DNA of 64,000 nucleotides from Planctomycetota bacterium (GTDB lineage: Bacteria; Planctomycetota; B15-G4), in NCBI GenBank assembly GCA_021604805.1, contig BQJR01000001.1, positions 62,001 through 126,000 on the forward strand, given 5' to 3'. Shown here piece after piece: positions 46,948 through 54,138 of this stretch (positions are counted from its first letter, which is position 1; each line of letters starts with the position of its first letter). The translations under genes were made by a program, and so were the position numbers. The notes below the pieces were generated by a model. That model was not told the origin of the DNA. It made no database searches and saw only the letters and a list, made by a program, of their open reading frames with translations.

Positions 46948-48710
46948 AGTCCCGCGCGCCATCTGCTGAGTCCGTTCACGAGCGGGTGGTCCGGGAGCGC
47001 CCGGGTCACCCGCTCGAAGGTTTCATCGAAGTCGCCGAGCCACGGGCTCGTTCGGCCTTCGGTGCCCATCAGTTCGCGCAGCAAGATCGCGCGCTTGAGG
47101 TCGAGCTGCTCGGGGCGCGCGGCACGCGCTCTCTCAGTGTCCAGGAGCGCGAAGGCTTGGTCGGGGCGCTGGTCGCGCACGAGCGCTTCGGCCAGCGAGG
47201 CTGCGGTGGCGTCGCCCACGATGGAGGGGTGTTCGAGCGCGTCCCAGTGCCGCACGGCCGCCAGCGCTTGGCTGAGCACGGCGAGCGTGGCGTGGTCGTC
47301 GTGGCCGTGACGCAGCAAGGCGTCGCCCCAGTGCGCGAGCAACTCAGCGCGTTGCTTGCTGCCGGCGGGCGCGACGTCGGCGCCGCGTTGCATGAGCTCC
47401 AGCGCCGCTTCGGCCTGTCCGACAGTCAACAGTTCGCGCGCGAGGCCCAGATGCGCGCCGGGTGACTCAGGGTCGACGCGCAGGGTGGCTTGCCAGAGGT
47501 GCGCGTCGCTGCGGAAGTCCTCGACGCGCTGCCAGGTGATCGGCAGCAAGAGCGCCACGACGAGCAAGGCCGGCACCACGCGCGCCGCAGCACGCTGCAG
47601 ATGACAGAACGGGAGCGCGCAGGCCGCCCCCAGAGGTGCGAGACAGGGCAGCAAGCCGCGGTCGTTGACCAGCTCACGTAAGGTGACGAGCAAGCTGCTG
47701 CTGGGCAAGTAGGCCAGCACGCCCCAAGCCCCGAGGAACACGAACCACGCGAACGGCGCCGAGACGCGGGCGCGTGACCGCGCGCGCCAGAGCGCGACCG
47801 AGAGCGCGCCGAGCAAGCCCGCACCGAGCAGGCTCGGGAGTTGCCACCACGGCGTGCCCGCCGCGGCCCATGTCGATTGCGGATAGCTGACGGCGAGGGC
47901 GCTGGGCCAGAGCAGGTGCGTCACGCTCGTGCCGATCCCGAAGAGCGCCCAGCCCACCTGGCTGAAGGCGTCGCCACCATGGGGGACGGTCTGCATCGGG
48001 CTGACGCCGTGCAGTGCCAGCTGACGCAGCCCCAGCGCGAGCGCCACGCCGAGCGATGCAGCGACAACGCTGCCGCGGACCAACGCTGCGGCTCCCGGCG
48101 CGTCGCTGCGACGCAAGACGAAGCCGTGCAAGGCGATCACCGCAGGCAACACGGCCGCCGACTCCTTGCCGAGTGTGGCAGCGCACGCGAGCAGTCCCAG
48201 CAGCGGCAAGCTCAGCGCGCGGCGGGGCCAGGTCGCCACGAGCAACGCGAGTGCCGTGAAGCCGAGCGCGAGTTGGTCGCCGCGGCTCGAGATCCAGTCC
48301 ACAGCTTCGGCCCCGACCGGGTGCACGGCCAACACCGCGGCGCCGAAGAGCGCCGCGGGGGCGTAGCGCGTCGGTAAGAGTCGTCGCAAGCAGAGCGCGA
48401 CGAGCGCCACGCTGAGCGCATGCAGCAACACGCTGTGCAGGTGGAAGCCGAAGGGATCCAGTCCCCAGGCTTCGCGATCCGCCGCGTGACTCAGCGCACG
48501 CAGCGGGCGGTACACGTCGCGGTCGTCGTCGGCGGTGTGGGTGGCGGGGTCGAGCAGCGCGTCGCGCCAACTCAGGTCGACGAGCGCGGGGTTCTCGGCC
48601 ACGAAGCGATGGTCGTCGTAGACGAAGCCGTTGGCCAAGCTGCCCGCGTGTGACAGCAGGGCCAGCGCCACGAGCGCACCGAGTGTTGTCCTGCGCGCGC
48701 GCGTGCTCAC
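46944..48710 (-). CDS. TMTC-like membrane glycosyltransferase with TPR tail
   Basis: The 588-residue protein has about ten membrane segments and then helical repeats from about residue 410 onwards. The first luminal loop reads NGFVYDDHRFVAENP (Asp32/Asp33), followed by YRPLRALSHAADREAWGLDPFGFHLHSVLLH. This arrangement matches the TMTC O-mannosyltransferase family, which joins a GT-C core with TPR repeats. The GTG at 48710 overlaps the radical SAM stop in GTGA. It probably moves a sugar from polyprenyl phosphate to a protein or glycan outside the membrane. Confidence 0.78.
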   Translation of the reverse strand: MSTRARRTTLGALVALALLSHAGSLANGFVYDDHRFVAENPALVDLSWRDALLDPATHTADDDRDVYRPLRALSHAADREAWGLDPFGFHLHSVLLHALSVALVALCLRRLLPTRYAPAALFGAAVLAVHPVGAEAVDWISSRGDQLALGFTALALLVATWPRRALSLPLLGLLACAATLGKESAAVLPAVIALHGFVLRRSDAPGAAALVRGSVVAASLGVALALGLRQLALHGVSPMQTVPHGGDAFSQVGWALFGIGTSVTHLLWPSALAVSYPQSTWAAAGTPWWQLPSLLGAGLLGALSVALWRARSRARVSAPFAWFVFLGAWGVLAYLPSSSLLVTLRELVNDRGLLPCLAPLGAACALPFCHLQRAAARVVPALLVVALLLPITWQRVEDFRSDAHLWQATLRVDPESPGAHLGLARELLTVGQAEAALELMQRGADVAPAGSKQRAELLAHWGDALLRHGHDDHATLAVLSQALAAVRHWDALEHPSIVGDATAASLAEALVRDQRPDQAFALLDTERARAARPEQLDLKRAILLRELMGTEGRTSPWLGDFDETFERVTRALPDHPLVNGLSRWRAGL

Positions 48711-49756
48711 AGCGGGCGTCCCCCGCCGGCCACGAGCGAGGGCAGGGCTTCGCAGGGCGACCAGCATCCGGGGCAAGCGCGACCCGCGCCGGCGCGCAGC
48801 TCGTGGGCGGCGTCGAACTCACCCAAGCGACGCAAGCTGTCGCCGACCTCAGCGAAGTCGCCCAAGGGGCGCTCCCAGATGCTGCACGGATAGATCTGCA
48901 TATCGGCGCCCAGGAACACGCTCGCGCGCAGCGCACCACATCGCGGCGGCAAGCGCCCGGAGAGCAGGTAAGGGCGCGCGTAGCGCCAGTAGCGTCGCTC
49001 CAGGAACTCGAGTGGATCCACGCGCCAGCTGCGCGCGCGGGCGAGCGCGTCGACGACGCTGAGCGCGGTGCGTACCGGCGGCAGCACCGTGTCCTGGTTG
49101 CGATAGGCGTGCGCCGAATGGTGCGCGAGGTTGAGGTGCAGATCGCGCAGCGGCACGCCGGGCGGCAGCAGCGTGAGCGGATCGGCGGGCGGCACCTCGG
49201 GCAAGTTGTGAGCGGAGAGCGTGGTGCCCAAGGCCACGCGGAAGCCGCGTCGTCGTACGGCCTTGAGCGCTGCGTAGGTCGCGCGCGCGCGGCGTGCGCT
49301 GCCGGTGCTCCCGCGCACGCGGTCGTGCACGTCGTCGGGGCCATCGAGGCTCACGGTCACGACCACGTGCGGAACGGCGCTGTCGAGCACGGGTTGCAGC
49401 GCGGCCAAGGTGGCTTCCGTGTCCTGACCCGCGGTGGGGAAGTCGAGCAAGCACAGATCAGGGAGGTGCTCCACGGCGCGACGGAGGATCTCCGGAGCGT
49501 CGTCGCGCTCCACGAAGTCACCACCCGAGAGGTTCAACCACGTGAGCTGCGGGTTCGCTGCGAGCACGTGTTCGATGCGCTCCAAGGTCGGCCCGGACGG
49601 TGCCTCGCGCGCCCAGAGGTGACAGCTGCGACAACGCTGGCTGCAGCGCTCGGTGAGGATCCACGTGAGCTTGAAGGGATCGAAGCGACGCCCGCGCGCG
49701 CGCAGCAGAGCCGCACCCAGCGCCGCGTGCCGACGCAGCGATTCAGGCCAGCTCAT
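48707..49756 (-). CDS. Radical SAM protein with SPASM-like C-terminus (second of two)
   Basis: The 349-residue protein has the radical SAM cluster motif C-x3-C-x2-C at Cys38, Cys42 and Cys45 (RCSQRCRSCHLW), and LNLSGGDFVERDD is the glycine-rich SAM-binding strand. The C-terminus holds further cysteines in RCGALRASV, QIYPCSIW and RACPGCWSPCEA, a pattern that could bind extra Fe-S clusters. The substrate is unknown. It begins inside the end of the GT9 gene (14-base overlap) and ends in the GTGA start of the TMTC-like gene, so the proteins are probably made together. Confidence 0.84.
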   Translation of the reverse strand: MSWPESLRRHAALGAALLRARGRRFDPFKLTWILTERCSQRCRSCHLWAREAPSGPTLERIEHVLAANPQLTWLNLSGGDFVERDDAPEILRRAVEHLPDLCLLDFPTAGQDTEATLAALQPVLDSAVPHVVVTVSLDGPDDVHDRVRGSTGSARRARATYAALKAVRRRGFRVALGTTLSAHNLPEVPPADPLTLLPPGVPLRDLHLNLAHHSAHAYRNQDTVLPPVRTALSVVDALARARSWRVDPLEFLERRYWRYARPYLLSGRLPPRCGALRASVFLGADMQIYPCSIWERPLGDFAEVGDSLRRLGEFDAAHELRAGAGRACPGCWSPCEALPSLVAGGGRPL

Positions 49757-50906
49757 GGAGCTCGGTGTCCGGTGTGGAGGTGGGGTTCGTGGCGGGCGCC
49801 CGGAGCAAGGCGTGACAGGCGTGCAGCACCGCGCTCACGGGGAGCGCTTGCATGCACGCGAAGTGCGCACAACTCGAACGCTTGCGCCCGCGGTCGTCGA
49901 GGCAGGGGCTGCAGGGCAAGTCGGCGAAGAGCGCGCGCGTGTGGGCGCCGCGGGGTCCGTAGCGGTGCGGCGTGTTGGGCCCGTAGAGCGCCACGCAAGC
50001 TGTGTGCAGCGCGTCGGCGAGGTGCAGCGGTCCGGTGTCATTGCTCACGAGCAGGGCCGCGTCGTCGAGCAGCGCGAGGAGCGTGTCGATCTGCAAGGCG
50101 CCGGCGAGTGAACGTGCGGCGCCGCCCGAGAGGCGTTCGACGCGACGCAACAAGGCCGCTTCGCCGCGCGTCCCCGTGAGCAACACCTGGTGCCCCTGCG
50201 CGGCGAGCGCGCGTGCCAGTTCGGCGAAGCGTTCGGGCGGCCAACGGCGACCGGGGAAGTGGTCGCCGCTGCCGGGATGCAGCACGATGCGTTCGGCACC
50301 GCGTCCACCGAGCAGCGCGTCGAGGCGACGGCGCGCCGTTCGCGGCACGTGCAGCGGTCCCGGCGTGGCGGAGGTCGGCAGGCCGGCAGCGGCGAGCACG
50401 CGCGCGAAGCGCAGCGCCACGTGCTCGGTGGCGTCGAAGCGCACGCCTCGGTCGAGCAAGGCGCTACGACGTTGTCCCGGCGTGTCGAGCCCTACGCATG
50501 GCGCGCGACTGGCGCGTCGCAGCAGAGCCAAGGGAGCGTGCAAGAAGGTCTCGAGTTCGACCACAACCTCGGGCGGGTCGGCACGCAGCGCGCGCAAGTG
50601 CGAGACCAAGCGCGGCAGCCAGCGCGGGTCGTGCGGTTCGGGCAGCGTGAGCAGCTCGGCGTGCGGGAGCTGAGTGCGTAGGAAGGCACGGTGGCGCTCG
50701 AGCGTGAAGACGCGCAAGCGTCCGTCGAAGCGCGCCAAGGAAGGTGTGAGCAGCGCCAGGTTGCCCAGCCCCCAGAGGCGCACGACGAGCGCGTCGCGCG
50801 GGTGATCGGGCACTTCACGCGACGCACCGGCTCCGCGTGCGAGCAGCGGCGCGACGCCCGCGTCGAGCTGCTTGAGCGCGTCGATGAAGCGGCTCGCGAG
50901 GCTCAT
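49743..50906 (-). CDS. Family 9 glycosyltransferase (heptosyltransferase-like)
   Basis: The 387-residue GT-B protein has an N-terminal LVVRLWGLGNLALLTPSLA, typical of GT9. The C-terminal half contains VLHPGSGDHFPGRRWPPERF, LLVSNDTGPLHLADAL and CVALYGPNTPHRYGPRG, the ADP-heptose binding region of heptosyltransferases. The C-terminal cysteine cluster (CSPCLDDRGRKRSSC with CMQAL) is also common in this family. Substrate is uncertain. Its ATG overlaps the first radical SAM gene stop. Heptose enzymes gmhA-gmhB are encoded 16 kb away. Confidence 0.85.
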   Translation of the reverse strand: MSLASRFIDALKQLDAGVAPLLARGAGASREVPDHPRDALVVRLWGLGNLALLTPSLARFDGRLRVFTLERHRAFLRTQLPHAELLTLPEPHDPRWLPRLVSHLRALRADPPEVVVELETFLHAPLALLRRASRAPCVGLDTPGQRRSALLDRGVRFDATEHVALRFARVLAAAGLPTSATPGPLHVPRTARRRLDALLGGRGAERIVLHPGSGDHFPGRRWPPERFAELARALAAQGHQVLLTGTRGEAALLRRVERLSGGAARSLAGALQIDTLLALLDDAALLVSNDTGPLHLADALHTACVALYGPNTPHRYGPRGAHTRALFADLPCSPCLDDRGRKRSSCAHFACMQALPVSAVLHACHALLRAPATNPTSTPDTELHELA

Positions 50907-51886
50907 GCGAAACGCGCGCTCACACCAGGCACGCTGCACTCGCCGCAGCGCGCGCAGACTTCCGGCAACGAGGTCGCGCTGCGCGTGAGTCTGTGATGCG
51001 CCGCGCGCAACTCGCGGAAGGCGCGGCCTGCGTACTGCTCGGGCAGCGTGCCGTCGTTCACGTGGCCGAGCGCGAGTTCGCCTTCGACGTCAGCGCAGCA
51101 GGTCGTGATGCGCCCGTCGCTGAGCACCACGAGCAGGCCGCGTGAAGGTTCGCGGCAGGCTTGCGTGCGCGGCGTGTCGCTGGGCGTCATGCGCGGGATG
51201 AACTGCACGCGATCGCAGAGCGGCGCGAGACGCGCGCGCGTGGTCTCGACCGCGTGCGCGACGTCCGCGTCGACCACCATCGACACGTCGAGGCGGGTGG
51301 CGAGCTGCTCGCGTTGCTGCACGGCGCGCGCTTCGGCCAAGCGCTCCAAGATCGGAGCTTGTGGGTAGCCGCGGCGCTCGGCGTGCAGCGTTTCGTCGCC
51401 ATCGAGAGACACCGTGAGACGCGTCAACCCGGCTTGGCTGAGCGCGCGCATGCGGGGCGCGTCGAGCAGCGTGCCGTTGGTCGTGAGGTAGCTGCGCAAG
51501 CCGCGCGCCGAGGCCATGCGCAGCGCTTCGTCGAGCGGCTCGTAGAGCAGCGGCTCGCCCCATTGGAAGGGCAGCAGGGTCTGCAGCGTGGGGGTCTCGT
51601 CGAGCAGGCGTTCGAGCAGGCCGATGTCGAGGTCGCGCTCGGCGCGCTGCAGTCCGCGATTCACCGTGCAGTAGCTGCAGGCCACGTTGCAGCGGCTGGT
51701 CAACTCCACGTTGAGCGTGGTGAGTTTCGGGAGGCCGTGCAGCCCGAGCCGGAAGGCCGCCTCGTTGCGCGCGCCGGCCAGCCAGCTGGCGGCGTCGGGG
51801 AAGCGGATCGCGAGGAACTCCGCCAAGTCGGGCTTACCGAGGTAGCGCTGGGCGAGCGAGGCGAGGAGGCGCGATGGCTGCGGCAT
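50903..51886 (-). CDS. Radical SAM/SPASM protein (first of two)
   Basis: The 327-residue protein has the cluster motif C-x3-C-x2-C at Cys66, Cys70 and Cys73 (RCNVACSYCTVN). LLPFQWGEPLLYEPL is the SAM region and SYLTTNGTLLD a conserved strand. The C-terminal SPASM-like part carries GRITTCCADVEGELALGHV and VCARCGEC. SPASM proteins often modify peptides or act on carbohydrates. It is the first gene of the unit radical SAM, GT9, radical SAM, TMTC-like. It is divergent from the phosphodiesterase gene at 52015. Confidence 0.86.
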   Translation of the reverse strand: MPQPSRLLASLAQRYLGKPDLAEFLAIRFPDAASWLAGARNEAAFRLGLHGLPKLTTLNVELTSRCNVACSYCTVNRGLQRAERDLDIGLLERLLDETPTLQTLLPFQWGEPLLYEPLDEALRMASARGLRSYLTTNGTLLDAPRMRALSQAGLTRLTVSLDGDETLHAERRGYPQAPILERLAEARAVQQREQLATRLDVSMVVDADVAHAVETTRARLAPLCDRVQFIPRMTPSDTPRTQACREPSRGLLVVLSDGRITTCCADVEGELALGHVNDGTLPEQYAGRAFRELRAAHHRLTRSATSLPEVCARCGECSVPGVSARFA

Positions 51887-52014
51887 GGGCTCGCGAGAAG
51901 AGGTGCAGGACGGAGGAGCGGGGCGGTCGGTTCGAGGGCTTGCCCAGACAGTCTACCGAGCCGCGTCCTGACGCCGACCTCACTGCCCGGCCGCTCTACG
52001 CTATGCTCCCGCCG

Positions 52015-53397
52015 ATGGCGAAGCGGCTCATGTTGATCAATGTGGTGGGGCTCGTGCCCGAGCTCATGGGACCCCGACTGCGGGCCCTGGCCGCGCGTGG
52101 TTGGCAGCGCAGTCTGTCGCCGGTGTTCCCGGCCGTGACCTGCACGGCGCAAGCCACGATGCTCAGCGGCGCGCCGCCGCGCGAGCACGGCATCGTGGCC
52201 AACGGCTGGTACTTCCGGGAGCTCTCCGAGGTCTGGTTCTGGCGCCAGAGTCACGCGTTGCTCCAGGCCCCGATGGTCTGGGACAGCCTGCGCGCGCAGC
52301 GCAAAGACCTGCGCGTCGCCCAGATGTTCTGGTGGTTCAACATGTACTCGAGCGCCGAGTTCTCGGTGACGCCGCGCCCCGAGTACCCGGCCGACGGTCG
52401 CAAGATCCCGGGCGTCTACACCCAGCCCCCCGAGTTGCGTGCCGCGCTCGAAGCGCGCCTCGGTGTGTTCCCGCTGTTCCGCTTCTGGGGGCCCGCGACC
52501 GACCTCTCGTCCACCAGTTGGATCGTGGACGCGAGCCTGCAGGTGCTGCGCGACGAGCGCCCCGACCTGCTGCTCGCCTACCTCCCGCACCTCGACTACG
52601 TGTTGCAGCGCGAGGGCCCGCGCGGCCCGAACGTGGCCGCCGACGTGGCCGCCGTCGACACGGAAGTGGGGCGCCTGCTCGACGCCGCCGACGAGGCCGA
52701 CATGGAAGTGCTCGTCGTCTCGGAGTACGGCATCGGTGAGGTCACGCGCGCCGTGCACCCCAACCGCGCGCTGCGCGAGGCCGGCCTGCTGCGCGTGCTC
52801 TGGCAAGACGCCGTGGGTGAGACGCTCGACGCCGGCGCCAGCCGCGCCTTCGCCGTGTGCGATCACCAAGCCGCGCACGTGTACGTGGCCGACCCCGCTG
52901 ATCGCGCCGCCGCACGTCGCGTGCTCGAAGCGCTGCCCGGCGTGGCCCACGTGCACGAAGGCGCGGCGCTCGCGGAGCTTGGTCTCGACCATCCGCGCTC
53001 CGGCGAACTCGTGCTCGAGAGCGAAGCCGACGCCTGGTTCGCCTATCCCTTCTGGCTCGACGACGCGCGCGCCCCCGACTACGCGCGCACCGTCGACATC
53101 CACCGCAAGCCCGGCTACGACCCCGCCGAGTTGCTGCTCGACCCGGCGCTCGCGTCACCCAAGCTGCGCATCGCGCGACGCCTGCTCGCGCGCAAACTCG
53201 GTTTCCGCAACCTGCTCGACGTCACCCCACTCGACGCCTCGCTCGTGCGCGGCAGTCACGGTCACCGCCCGAAGCAGGGCGCGCTGTGGCCTGTCGCCAT
53301 CGGGAGCCCCGGCCTCGCGCCGCCGGACGAAGCCTGCCCGCCGCTCTCGATCGTGCACGACCTGGTGCACGACGCGCTGTCGGACTCACCGCGATGA
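52015..53397 (+). CDS. Nucleotide pyrophosphatase/phosphodiesterase of the alkaline phosphatase superfamily
   Basis: The 460-residue protein has the NPP-type nucleophile region FPAVTCTAQATMLSGAPPREHGI, with a Thr nucleophile, and later metal-site pieces LAYLPHLDYVLQREGP and VVSEYGIGEV. GSHGHRPKQG near the end provides His residues. There is no signal peptide, so it may act in the cytoplasm. I start it at ATG 52015, where the core begins (AKRLMLINVVGL). The NAD kinase-like gene overlaps the stop. The true substrate is unknown. Confidence 0.8.
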   Translation: MAKRLMLINVVGLVPELMGPRLRALAARGWQRSLSPVFPAVTCTAQATMLSGAPPREHGIVANGWYFRELSEVWFWRQSHALLQAPMVWDSLRAQRKDLRVAQMFWWFNMYSSAEFSVTPRPEYPADGRKIPGVYTQPPELRAALEARLGVFPLFRFWGPATDLSSTSWIVDASLQVLRDERPDLLLAYLPHLDYVLQREGPRGPNVAADVAAVDTEVGRLLDAADEADMEVLVVSEYGIGEVTRAVHPNRALREAGLLRVLWQDAVGETLDAGASRAFAVCDHQAAHVYVADPADRAAARRVLEALPGVAHVHEGAALAELGLDHPRSGELVLESEADAWFAYPFWLDDARAPDYARTVDIHRKPGYDPAELLLDPALASPKLRIARRLLARKLGFRNLLDVTPLDASLVRGSHGHRPKQGALWPVAIGSPGLAPPDEACPPLSIVHDLVHDALSDSPR

Positions 53398-54131
53398 GCC
53401 CGCGCGTGCTGGTCGTGAGCGATGTCCGTCGCAGCACGGAAGAGCGCCTCGCGGCTTTGGGTGCAGAGATCGTGCGACGCGACCCCGAGCTCGTGTTCTG
53501 CCATGGCGGCGACGGCACGCTCTTGCGCGCCGAGCGCTGGCACCCCGGCGTGCCGAAGCTCGTCTGCCGGCAGGATCGACCCGGCGTGGAGCTCTGCGAG
53601 GCGCACACTCTCGAAGCCGTTTGGCGTCGACACATGGCGGGGGAGTTGAACAGCGACTCGCTGAGCATGTTGGAGTTGCGCGTGGGCCGCGCGCGCTTCG
53701 TGGCGCTCAACGACGTGGTGCTCCGCAACGCCGAGCCGGCCACCGCGGTGCGCTTCCGCGTGATCGTGGACGGCAAAGCGAGCGCCGAGTTCAGCGGCGA
53801 CGGCTTGGTGATCGCCACGCCTTTCGGTTCCTCCGGCTACTTCCGCAGCGTGAGCGGGCAGCAGATCGAGCGCGGCATCGGCTTGGCCTTCAACAACTCC
53901 ACGCACGACGAAGCCCCGCGCCTGCTCTCCTCGGAAGCGCACATCGAAGTGCAGCTCGCGCGCGGTCCCGCCGTGTTGGTCTACGACAACGACGCGCGTC
54001 CGATCCTGTTGCGCGAAGGCCATCGCTTCGAAGTGCGCAGCGCGGCTCAGCACGCCGAAGTGATCGGCCTCGACGCGCTCGCGTGTCAGCGCTGCCGGCG
54101 CTCCGGCGGGCAGGCCTTCAACCCGCACTGA
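53394..54131 (+). CDS. NAD kinase-like protein
   Basis: The 245 residues contain the NAD kinase motif GGDGT at 38-42 (CHGGDGTLLRAERW) and ALNDVVLRNAEPATAVRF with the NDVV pair. SGDGLVIATPFGSSGYFRS replaces the usual GDGLIVATPTGSTAY. The match is clear, but the last motif is altered (PFGSSGY). It may phosphorylate NAD or be a variant. It overlaps the phosphodiesterase stop in ATGA, and the two genes may form a unit acting on nucleotides. Confidence 0.78.
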   Translation: MSPRVLVVSDVRRSTEERLAALGAEIVRRDPELVFCHGGDGTLLRAERWHPGVPKLVCRQDRPGVELCEAHTLEAVWRRHMAGELNSDSLSMLELRVGRARFVALNDVVLRNAEPATAVRFRVIVDGKASAEFSGDGLVIATPFGSSGYFRSVSGQQIERGIGLAFNNSTHDEAPRLLSSEAHIEVQLARGPAVLVYDNDARPILLREGHRFEVRSAAQHAEVIGLDALACQRCRRSGGQAFNPH

Positions 54132-54138
54132 GCGCGGC

